This document shows, one piece after another, positions 35,301 to 41,845 of a stretch of 45,354 bases of DNA. How positions within the stretch are numbered: the stretch's first letter is position 1; each line of letters starts with the position of its first letter. The stretch is from Crocinitomicaceae bacterium. GTDB lineage: Bacteria; Bacteroidota; Bacteroidia; Flavobacteriales_D; Crocinitomicaceae. A model generated the notes under the pieces. It was not told where the DNA came from and made no database searches. It saw only the letters and a program-made list of their open reading frames with translations. The position numbers and the translations under genes were made by a program. Location of the stretch: contig JANRBR010000040.1 in assembly GCA_030727405.1 (NCBI GenBank), forward strand, positions 2,772 to 48,125, in the 5' to 3' direction.

Positions 35301-35824
35301 TCATTTTTCAACGCGATGTGTTGACGAATCAAACACAGTATAAGGATACATTTAATTTAGCTCCGGGTTGTTATTCCATTATCATTGAAGATTCTGACAA
35401 CGATGGACTAGGCTTCTGGTACTCGAGTCAAGTGGAAGGTGAAACAACTGGACAAATGCGCCTACGAAAAGTGGGTGGGTCTTACATAGAATTCTTCCCG
35501 GCTGATTTTGGAAATTTCCACCGTTATGATTTTTCTGTTGGATTCACATTGGGTGTCAAAGAAGAAGAATTAGCACATGAAATTGCGGTATTCCCAAATC
35601 CAACCACCGGTTTAACCACTGTTGAAGTAAGCGGTTCTGTGATGAATGATGCAACCATTGAGTTGTACGATTTGACAGGACGAAGGTTGTTCATGGAAAA
35701 AATGACTGCTTCAGATTATTTCGCGGAATCCTTTTTGGATTTAAGTGGCATGAATGCAGGAACATATTTGGTTCGCATCATAACAAATCAGCGCGTTTAT
35801 ACCAAAGAGTTGATCAAACAATAA
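32354..35824 (+). CDS. PNGase F-like secreted protein with LamG domain and T9SS type A sorting domain
   Basis: A 1156-residue secreted protein with signal peptide (about 1-20, MQSFAQ). An N-terminal beta domain (about 21-285) has CGEWDYLTYTRVF, as in peptide-N-glycosidase F N-terminal regions. A concanavalin/LamG domain sits at about 285-460 (VTIEFWSKG, GSIDEFRVYNAALS). A second beta domain (about 615-830) with MSGHGQVGNAACCEW and YAREGWCPGD resembles the PNGase F C-terminal domain. After a linker, residues about 1077-1156 form a T9SS type A sorting domain (FPNPTTG, YDLTGRR, AGTYLVRI). PNGase F removes N-glycans from asparagine. Activity here is uncertain because the two halves are separated by LamG and I cannot align the active-site residues. 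Confidence 0.78.
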   Translation: MRKILLYFSFLLIGMQSFAQDTTWVQTFTFDTITSRRALFQFPQELDTMRFEKVMMFYKLKCSPLTTWDQYNCGEWDYLTYTRVFDHTGVFDSVAKNSSRYLSNWTAPNTVQYTPLPYTQSNTYLRNENTRVLSGLMYSTPSTSNGAQNWPFKTNEKGGRYQLLLTQAQLTQAGVQAGDLQSMKLYLNDIAIDGKLFYPSIRIKATSATELLTFQSTGFTEVYNASTGIPNALAPLILGENVLSFYQAFTWDGVSNILLEFYFENDVPSPNSLSFETNSITSNQALLFEGKNGCLNFNGNNYTMLEYSDENMGAEVTIEFWSKGNGLAGTNTTFLEAYDTLGNRIMNIHMPWSNNNVYWDAGNQTGYDRINKAMSANEIDNEWNHWAFVKKQSTGEMFIYKNGTLWHSGTNLNRNIGYIHRFILGASKDQALKWKGSIDEFRVYNAALSQATIQANYKQKIDASHPNWSNLKVYYDFDEVNYAVDHSPNHFKLMPSESGMIQNNELPNAGVQQASFMPKFSFGQGSTTALVQTTVLNQTKVIEPIVVFEQMPLFRHFDIVNSYIGLPAGSSTVYDQNNLVVSQTPYSTTTQLLNSPIVCYNPPFELINDVEIARYITPYGIQFDLGPNGFTWKYDVTDYQMYLKGLVDLAAHNTQELIDLKFAFIKGIPPRDVHARQPIWSDFKSYNFAQMAGDVVLQEKPIVLSDSSEMFKIKTRMSGHGQVGNAACCEWVANSHQIKVDGIPRFNWNIWQSTDCGDNPNISQGGTWPYAREGWCPGDRVKEHEFELTSFVNPGDTVKLDYAINPVPGNDPGQAGGNYIAAYDLISYSAPNFQNDASISDVLNPNNWEYYSKWNPTCQNPRIVLKNTGEQPLTSCRIFAWITYGDNIVYDWTGNLGFLEETVIELPVDNIDWWTDLYSNQTFTAWVADVNGIIGEDEYNQNSLKSVKFDAPERIDGAFYVWLTTNNKANENKYRLIDHAGNIIFQRDVLTNQTQYKDTFNLAPGCYSIIIEDSDNDGLGFWYSSQVEGETTGQMRLRKVGGSYIEFFPADFGNFHRYDFSVGFTLGVKEEELAHEIAVFPNPTTGLTTVEVSGSVMNDATIELYDLTGRRLFMEKMTASDYFAESFLDLSGMNAGTYLVRIITNQRVYTKELIKQ

Positions 35825-35860
35825 GCACTGAACACAAGACTATTTGATTAATTTTATCTT

Positions 35861-35959
35861 ATGAATTGGAAAGAAGCGTTTGTCAAATATTTCCCGGATC
35901 TGTGGCAATACTTGGTCATCATATTGATTTTCGTGATAGCAGCAATTTTTTACCTGTAA
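35861..35959 (+). CDS. 32-residue single-span membrane peptide
   Basis: An ATG at 35861 opens a 32-codon frame ending with TAA at 35957-35959. The peptide starts MNWKEAFVKYFPDLWQ and then has a strongly hydrophobic stretch (about 17-32) ending at FYL. It looks like a genuine small inner-membrane protein with an aromatic, amphipathic N-terminus. It lies between two large T9SS cargo genes, 36 bases after the first and 10 before the second. I do not recognise a family and see no good promoter box; it could be translated from the flanking transcript. Confidence 0.6.
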   Translation: MNWKEAFVKYFPDLWQYLVIILIFVIAAIFYL

Positions 35960-35969
35960 ACAAAAGCTT

Positions 35970-38324
35970 ATGCAAAAAAAATATGTTCATTTTAGGTTGT
36001 CAATTATTTGCACTCTATGCATCTTTTTAGGAATGAATCTTCAGGCTCAACTGAACATTGATTCCTTGTCTCATGTAGATTATCAGCTTCTTCACGAGGC
36101 CAATTTAAATGATGTTTGGGGATATGTAGATGAACTTGGAAATGAATATGCCATTGTTGGTACATCCAAAGGAACGTCGATTGTGAACATCACCGATGGA
36201 TCGAATCCTCAAGAAATATTTTGGTTACCTGGAACAGAATCCATTTGGAGAGATCCCTGTGTTTCAGGTGATTATGCGTACGTCACTACCGAAGCGGAAG
36301 ATGGTTTACTCATCATTGACTTGAGTCCCTTGCCTCAATCTACTAATTTGACATCGGAAGTTTATACTGGACCTAGCTCCAATCCCTGGCAGTCAGCTCA
36401 CACGTGTTACACATCTCCGGAAGGTTTTGCCTATATTTTTGGATCCAATCGAGGAAATGGGGGCGTAATCATGTTGGACATCCATACGGATCCCATGAAT
36501 CCAATTGAAGTGGGAACCTATGATCCTTTTTATGTACACGATGGATTTGAGCGCAACGATACGTTGTACATCGCGCACATCTATGATGGATTTTTTAGTT
36601 TGGTGAATGTTGCGGATAAAGCGAACCCGATCTTAATGGGTACAAAAACGACCCCCAATACGTTTACGCACAATATATGGCCATCCGCCAATGGACAAGT
36701 AGTGTATACAACCGATGAAATATCAGGTGCATTTATTGCTGCCTATGACATTCAAAATGCGGTGAATATTACCGAATTGGACCGTGTTCAAAGTTCCCAG
36801 AATTCCATCGTTATTCCTCACAATGTACATGTCTTGGGCGATTATTTGATAACGAGTTATTACAGTGATGGAGTGATCGTTCATGATGCTACGTATCCTT
36901 ACAACATCATTCAAGTTGGCAACTACGACACATATGTTGGTCAAACTCCTGGATTCGATGGCTGTTGGGGAGTTTATCCCTTTTTTCCTTCCGGAAAATC
37001 AGTGGCAGCGGATATCACAAAAGGCTTATTTATTTTGGATGTCAACTACCAAAAAGCGTGTTACTTAGAGGGTGTAGTGACGGATGCCGTAACCGGTGCA
37101 ACGCTCGCGAATGCAAATGTCCAACTCTCAAGTGCTGTCATGTTGGAGAAAACCAATCAACAAGGATTTTATGCCACTGGAACTGCTGTATCTGGGGTTT
37201 ATTCTGTCAGTTTTTCCAAAGCAGGATATTACCCGATGACCTTAACAGTTTCCTTAATCAACGGTCAGTTAAGCACGATAAATGTACCAATGATTCCCAT
37301 TGAACCTTATTACACAAATGTTACTGTACTCGAATACGGTACAAATGCACCCATTACAGATGCCAACATTCGGTTTACGCACCCAATCATTCAGCACGAT
37401 GGAATTACGAATGGACTAGGTGTGGAGGAATTTACCATGTTTTACCAAGAAAGTTATCGCTTAACTGTAGGAAAATGGGGCTATCAAACGTATTGTACGG
37501 ATACGATTGTAACAGCATCAAACAATGAGATAACGGTATTCCTCATTCCAGGTTATTACGATGATTTTGAGTTTGACTTCGGATGGAGTGTCAGTGGAAC
37601 AGCTACTTCCGGAATGTGGGAGCGCGGCGTTCCGAATCCGACCACAGCTGTGGTTTCAGCATTGGATGCAGAGTGGGATTGTGGTAAAATGGCATTTGTG
37701 ACTGGAAACGATGTGGGCTTAAATCCAGACCTCGATGACGTTGATGGAGGCTTTACGCAATTGCTTTCTCCTCAGATGGATTTCAGTCCCTACGCAACGC
37801 CACACATCAACTTTGCTAGTTCATTTTTCTGTTACCATGGTCCTGGACAATTTGATGACACACTAAAAATATATTTATCGAATGGCACGAACAATGTGCT
37901 TATTTACCAATCGCAATCACCTCAAGGAAATCCTATGTCCTTTGAATATGTGAGCATTCCAATTAGCGGTTTGCTTCCATTTACCAATAGCATGCAGCTT
38001 CAAGTCCTTATTTCGGATTTAAATCCTAACGTCAATATAACAGAAGCAGGTTTTGATCATTTTTCCATTACAAATCAACCAATAGCAGCCTTGAATGTGC
38101 AGAAGGAAGAGAATTGGGTGGTTTATCCAAATCCTGGCTCAAGCATTTTAAAGTTGAAAGGAAATGGCTCCATCGGTGAATACACGTTGGTCGATTTAAC
38201 GGGCAAAGAATACATGAAGGGAACATGCTTGGATTCATTCTTGGAATTGCAAACGGACAATTTGCAAGCAGGGATGTATTTGCTTCGTTTTCAAAATCAA
38301 GTTCTACATTGGGTAAAACTATAA
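35970..38324 (+). CDS. choice-of-anchor B (LVIVD-repeat) protein with T9SS type A sorting domain
   Basis: A 784-residue secreted protein with a long signal peptide (about 1-26, MNLQAQ). Residues about 30-360 form an LVIVD-type beta-propeller, recognisable from repeated units such as SIVNITDGSNP, LLIIDLSP and LFILDVNY; this matches the 'choice-of-anchor B' family. A carboxypeptidase-regulatory-like beta domain follows (about 362-440, GVVTDAVTGATLANANV), then a second such unit and a jelly-roll-like stretch. The type A T9SS sorting domain is at about 715-784 (YPNPGSS, LQAGMYLLRF). It should be surface-attached. Function unknown. Confidence 0.85.
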   Translation: MQKKYVHFRLSIICTLCIFLGMNLQAQLNIDSLSHVDYQLLHEANLNDVWGYVDELGNEYAIVGTSKGTSIVNITDGSNPQEIFWLPGTESIWRDPCVSGDYAYVTTEAEDGLLIIDLSPLPQSTNLTSEVYTGPSSNPWQSAHTCYTSPEGFAYIFGSNRGNGGVIMLDIHTDPMNPIEVGTYDPFYVHDGFERNDTLYIAHIYDGFFSLVNVADKANPILMGTKTTPNTFTHNIWPSANGQVVYTTDEISGAFIAAYDIQNAVNITELDRVQSSQNSIVIPHNVHVLGDYLITSYYSDGVIVHDATYPYNIIQVGNYDTYVGQTPGFDGCWGVYPFFPSGKSVAADITKGLFILDVNYQKACYLEGVVTDAVTGATLANANVQLSSAVMLEKTNQQGFYATGTAVSGVYSVSFSKAGYYPMTLTVSLINGQLSTINVPMIPIEPYYTNVTVLEYGTNAPITDANIRFTHPIIQHDGITNGLGVEEFTMFYQESYRLTVGKWGYQTYCTDTIVTASNNEITVFLIPGYYDDFEFDFGWSVSGTATSGMWERGVPNPTTAVVSALDAEWDCGKMAFVTGNDVGLNPDLDDVDGGFTQLLSPQMDFSPYATPHINFASSFFCYHGPGQFDDTLKIYLSNGTNNVLIYQSQSPQGNPMSFEYVSIPISGLLPFTNSMQLQVLISDLNPNVNITEAGFDHFSITNQPIAALNVQKEENWVVYPNPGSSILKLKGNGSIGEYTLVDLTGKEYMKGTCLDSFLELQTDNLQAGMYLLRFQNQVLHWVKL

Positions 38325-38339
38325 ATGAATAATTATCGG

Positions 38340-38347
38340 TAACTTTG
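38340..38347 (+). promoter_or_regulatory. -7 box of the GT2-HAD-MORN-GT4 operon
   Basis: TAACTTTG matches TAnnTTTG. The predicted +1 at about 38352 leaves a 4-base leader to the ATG at 38356. No -33 TTG at good spacing. Confidence 0.5.
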
Positions 38348-38355
38348 ATTCTCCT

Positions 38356-39309
38356 ATGATAGAAGAAATAAATGTTTCAATTGTGATTCCACTCTACAAT
38401 GAGGCGGAGTCTTTACCTGAGTTGCACCGATGGATTCAAGGTGTCATGAACGAGAAATCATTTCGTTATGAAGTCATATTCATTGATGATGGTAGCAAGG
38501 ATGGATCATGGGAAATCATCGAGGAATTGCGCCGCAAGGATGCACATGTAAAAGGAATTAAATTCCAACGGAATTACGGTAAATCTGCCGCTTTACATGT
38601 GGGTTTTGAAAAAGCCGCTGGAAAAGTGGTCATCACGATGGATGCTGACTTGCAAGATTCACCAGATGAAATCCCTGCATTGTATGAAATGATTACACAG
38701 CAGGATTTTGATGTTGTTTCTGGGTGGAAAAAGAAACGACATGATCCTATTTCGAAGACCATTCCGACTAAATTATACAATTGGGCAGCGAGAAGAATTA
38801 CCGGAATTTATTTACATGATTTCAATTGTGGCCTCAAAGCATATAAAAATGCCGTGATAAAGAGCATTGAATTATACGGGGACATGCACCGATACATTCC
38901 TGCGTTGGCAAAGTACGCTGGATTCACGAAAATCGGAGAGAAAGTTGTTCAACACCAAGCTCGAAAATACGGAGTCACTAAATTTGGCTTAAACCGTTTT
39001 TTAAATGGGCCGTTGGATTTGATGACGGTAGCCTTTATGGGGAAATTCGGTAAAAAACCGATGCACTTTTTTGGTGCTTGGGGGATGTTCATGTTTGTGC
39101 TTGGATTTTCCTTGTTTTTATACATGGGAATTGATAAAGTTTTCTTTAATCCCACTGGTGAACGATTGGCAGAACGCTCTGAATTTTTTGTGGCCCTAGT
39201 ATCGATGATCATCGGAAGTCAATTTTTCCTAGCTGGATTTATCTCAGAATTGATTGGTAGAAATTCTTCCACACGAAACCATTACTTAGTAGAAAACGAG
39301 TTGTTTTGA
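38356..39309 (+). CDS. family 2 glycosyltransferase, polyprenyl-phosphate type
   Basis: A 317-residue membrane-bound GT2 enzyme of the DPM1/GtrB/ArnC-like type, which moves a sugar from a nucleotide donor to a polyprenyl phosphate on the inner face of the membrane. The N-terminal nucleotide-binding strand reads IVIPLYNE (9-16), with DDGS at 44-47 and the DxD motif in DADLQD at 96-101. The conserved region FNCGLKAY is near 156-163. Two C-terminal membrane helices follow (about 235-260 and 277-300). It opens a four-gene chain; the next gene overlaps it by 4 bases. Confidence 0.9.
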   Translation: MIEEINVSIVIPLYNEAESLPELHRWIQGVMNEKSFRYEVIFIDDGSKDGSWEIIEELRRKDAHVKGIKFQRNYGKSAALHVGFEKAAGKVVITMDADLQDSPDEIPALYEMITQQDFDVVSGWKKKRHDPISKTIPTKLYNWAARRITGIYLHDFNCGLKAYKNAVIKSIELYGDMHRYIPALAKYAGFTKIGEKVVQHQARKYGVTKFGLNRFLNGPLDLMTVAFMGKFGKKPMHFFGAWGMFMFVLGFSLFLYMGIDKVFFNPTGERLAERSEFFVALVSMIIGSQFFLAGFISELIGRNSSTRNHYLVENELF

Positions 39310-39848
39310 TGCAGAAATTTGCGCAAGTGGATGAAACTTGGACGCTCTTCTTAGATCGAGATGGAGTCATAAATGAACGGATTTTCGGCGGATACATACT
39401 GGATTATTCAGATTTTCATTTTAAGGAAGCAGTCCTCGAACAGGCATGTACCTTATTTGCTAAATTTGCTAGAGTCATTGTGGTCACCAATCAACAATGT
39501 GTAGCGAAAGGACTTATATCAATAAAGGAGTTAGAGGAATTGCATCAGCAAATGAAGGAAGATTTTGAGCGTTCCGGAGCAAAAATAGCTGCTGTATTCG
39601 CGGCAATCGAACGAAAAGGGGAGGAGCCATTCATGCGAAAGCCTCACCGAAAAATGGCGGATCTAGCCAAAGAGCAATTTCCAGAAATTGATTTTTCAAA
39701 ATCAATCATGGTTGGAGACACAGATGGAGACATTGAATTTGGTAAGAATCTTGGAATGAAAACCGTGCTCATTGAAAGTGAAGAAAAAACCAGTACGAAA
39801 CCAGACCTAGTATTGACGCGTTTGGTCGATTTAATAGAGTGGATATGA
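39306..39848 (+). CDS. HAD-IIIA phosphatase, GmhB/histidinol-phosphatase-like
   Basis: A 180-residue HAD phosphatase. Motif I is FLDRDGVIN (D17 nucleophile, D19), motif II VTNQQ (60-64), a basic RKPHRK segment 111-116 and motif IV GDTDGD (137-142). It looks like the family of D-glycero-manno-heptose bisphosphate phosphatase and histidinol phosphatase. The Cys/His zinc loop of classical GmhB, expected just before RKP, is absent (no Cys there), so substrate may differ. It overlaps the GT2 gene by 4 bases and the MORN gene by 4 bases, so sugar-phosphate processing for glycan synthesis is likely. Confidence 0.85.
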   Translation: MMQKFAQVDETWTLFLDRDGVINERIFGGYILDYSDFHFKEAVLEQACTLFAKFARVIVVTNQQCVAKGLISIKELEELHQQMKEDFERSGAKIAAVFAAIERKGEEPFMRKPHRKMADLAKEQFPEIDFSKSIMVGDTDGDIEFGKNLGMKTVLIESEEKTSTKPDLVLTRLVDLIEWI

Positions 39849-40594
39849 AATACATTGGAATCATTTGTTTTTTTTGGAGTGTGGCTTTTTCTCAAGCCAA
39901 TCAGGTCGATGCAAAAGGATTGAAGCAAGGTGTTTGGCGTAAAAATTACCCAGGAACACGCATTCCGATTTATGAAGGAACATTCAAGGATGATAAGCCT
40001 GTTGGCGTTTTTAGGTATTACTATGAATCAGGAACAATCAAAGCGGTAATCGATAATAAGCCGAATAACTATTTAGCCAGTGTGAAAATGTATTTTGAAA
40101 ACCAATCCTTAATGTCAGAGGGTTTTTATCGAAATCAAAAAAAAGATTCTATTTGGGTTAATTACAACGAAGCTGGTGAGTTATTAAGTACCGAAATGTA
40201 TGCGAATGACATGCTCAATGGCAAAAAGATTGTCTATTATTTGAAGGACCAACTGGAATTTGGAACCTTAAACGTTTTATCCATTTGTTATTATGAAAAC
40301 AACCTACGAAATGGAAACTACAAGGAATACCATCCCTCCGGTAAACTTAAAATCAATGGCGACTATTTGAAGGGACAACGCATCGGTGAGTGGCAAGAGT
40401 ATTACAATTCAGGTCAAATCATGTCCAAACAGCGCTATAAAAGCGACAAGCTACACGGGTGGTCTTATTTTTACGATAAAAATGGCAGTCAGTTGTCCAA
40501 GTCAATGTGGAGAGCTGATAACAAATTAGAGGGGAAAGAACTGCAAGAATACCTCGATCGATGCAAGAAAAATAATGTGGATCCAAATCAATAA
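39845..40594 (+). CDS. secreted MORN-repeat-variant protein
   Basis: A 249-residue protein with a signal peptide of about 17 residues (IICFFWSVAFSQ). It is built of MORN-variant repeats (PF07661 type): KGLKQGVWRKNY, DKPVGVFRYYYESG, QRIGEWQEYYNSG and DKLHGWSYFYDKNG are recognisable units. These are often annotated as 'YwqK family antitoxin', a label I do not trust here. The ATG at 39845 gives a 4-base overlap with the HAD gene and is preferred over the in-frame GTG at 39839. Its place between a phosphatase and a glycosyltransferase suggests a periplasmic partner of a glycan pathway. Confidence 0.82.
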   Translation: MKYIGIICFFWSVAFSQANQVDAKGLKQGVWRKNYPGTRIPIYEGTFKDDKPVGVFRYYYESGTIKAVIDNKPNNYLASVKMYFENQSLMSEGFYRNQKKDSIWVNYNEAGELLSTEMYANDMLNGKKIVYYLKDQLEFGTLNVLSICYYENNLRNGNYKEYHPSGKLKINGDYLKGQRIGEWQEYYNSGQIMSKQRYKSDKLHGWSYFYDKNGSQLSKSMWRADNKLEGKELQEYLDRCKKNNVDPNQ

Positions 40595-40599
40595 GTTTC

Positions 40600-41739
40600 T
40601 TGAAAAAGCATCCTAAAATCACTTTTTTTTCAGTCTTACCGCCTTTTCGCGGTGGAATCGCTCAATTTAGTGAGGAATTGAGGAAGTCCTTGCTGAAAAA
40701 GACTGAAGTGGAGTCCTTTACCTTTCAAAAACAATACCCTGATTTTTTATTTCCGGGACAATCCCAATTCGACGAAGAAGAGAAAACCGTTCGTTTTGAA
40801 AGAATTGTTTCAACGTTTCGACCTTGGACCTATTTTCGGGGATTGAAGCGATTAAAAAAATCAAATGGAACTATATTCCTGACGAATTATTGGATGAGTT
40901 TCTTTGGTCCAATGATGGGCTTTTGGGCGCGCTTTTTGCCAAGAAAAACCGTGAAGTTAGCAGTGGTTCACAACCTCGTTCCGCATGAAAAACGATTCTT
41001 TGATAAACCATTTAATCGCTATTTCATTAATCGATACGATGGTTTTATTGTGCTTTCTGAAGCGGTGAAGTCGGATGTATTGTCCATTCGTCCAGATGCC
41101 AAAACACTCGTGGTGAAGCACCCAAGTTACCAGCAATACGGACAGCGTACCGAGCAATCCTCAGCCCGGGAAAAAATAGGCATTGAACCAACAAAACACA
41201 CGCTGCTGTTTTTTGGACTGATTCGAGATTACAAAGGATTGGATTTGCTCTTAAAAGCTTTTTCAGAATTGGATAATAATTACCAATTAGTCGTCGCTGG
41301 AGAGATTTATGGCGACCGAACGGTATACGATGAATTAATTTCTCAGTCAAAAAACCAACAGATTTATTTCCACGACCGATTCATCCCGTCGGATGAGGTA
41401 AGCGTTTATTTTAGTGCTGCAGACTTGTGTATACTTCCTTATAAATCAGCTACTCAGTCGGGAATCAAGGCCATTTGTGATGCCTTTCAACTACCTGTCC
41501 TTGTAAGCAAGGTTGGGGGCTTAGCCGAAGAGGTGAAAGATGGAGAAAATGGATTCGTTCTAAAAGAATTGACTCCGAACCAATTACGGATTCAAATCCA
41601 AGAGATTTTTTCATCTAACAGCCTTCTCACGGTGTGTAAAACCGCCATGAATCAGCCAGATTTATCGGAAAATGAATGGGACAATTTTGCTCAATTGCTT
41701 CTTGATTTTTCGAATACAATAACTGAATCTAAACCATAA
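40600..41739 (+). CDS. family 4 glycosyltransferase, TTG start
   Basis: A 379-residue GT-B fold glycosyltransferase. The N-terminal Rossmann half opens with ITFFSVLPPFRGGIAQFSEE, where the GG loop binds the acceptor or donor phosphate. The C-terminal half has LLFFGLIRDYKGLDLLLKAF (about 203-222), RFIPSDEVSVYFSAADL and LPYKSATQSG with VLVSKVGGLAE, typical of GT4. The usual E-x7-E pair appears replaced by the SG-x-K variant. The only start that keeps the first strand is TTG at 40600, 5 bases after the MORN stop. It is the last gene of the chain and probably builds a surface glycan. Confidence 0.86.
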   Translation: MKKHPKITFFSVLPPFRGGIAQFSEELRKSLLKKTEVESFTFQKQYPDFLFPGQSQFDEEEKTVRFERIVSTFRPWTYFRGLKRLKKSNGTIFLTNYWMSFFGPMMGFWARFLPRKTVKLAVVHNLVPHEKRFFDKPFNRYFINRYDGFIVLSEAVKSDVLSIRPDAKTLVVKHPSYQQYGQRTEQSSAREKIGIEPTKHTLLFFGLIRDYKGLDLLLKAFSELDNNYQLVVAGEIYGDRTVYDELISQSKNQQIYFHDRFIPSDEVSVYFSAADLCILPYKSATQSGIKAICDAFQLPVLVSKVGGLAEEVKDGENGFVLKELTPNQLRIQIQEIFSSNSLLTVCKTAMNQPDLSENEWDNFAQLLLDFSNTITESKP

Positions 41740-41781
41740 GTTCGTTTATCTTTAGGAATGTTCAGGAAAGGCAAACTTTTA

Positions 41782-41813
41782 TTTGACTTTCAGGATACTA
41801 AATTCTATATTTG
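41782..41813 (+). promoter_or_regulatory. promoter of secDF
   Basis: TTTG (41782-41785), 20 bases, TATATTTG (41806-41813): a full match to the Bacteroidota promoter. It gives a leader of about 28 bases to the ATG at 41846 and lies inside the longer open frame, which rules out the upstream start. Confidence 0.85.
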
Positions 41814-41845
41814 CAACCTTAATTAAATTTCAAACACGAAGTAAC

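Noticed and set aside
39845-40594. Toxin-antitoxin system (YwqK-type label)
   Set aside because: The repeats match MORN variants and the protein has a signal peptide. There is no toxin gene beside it.
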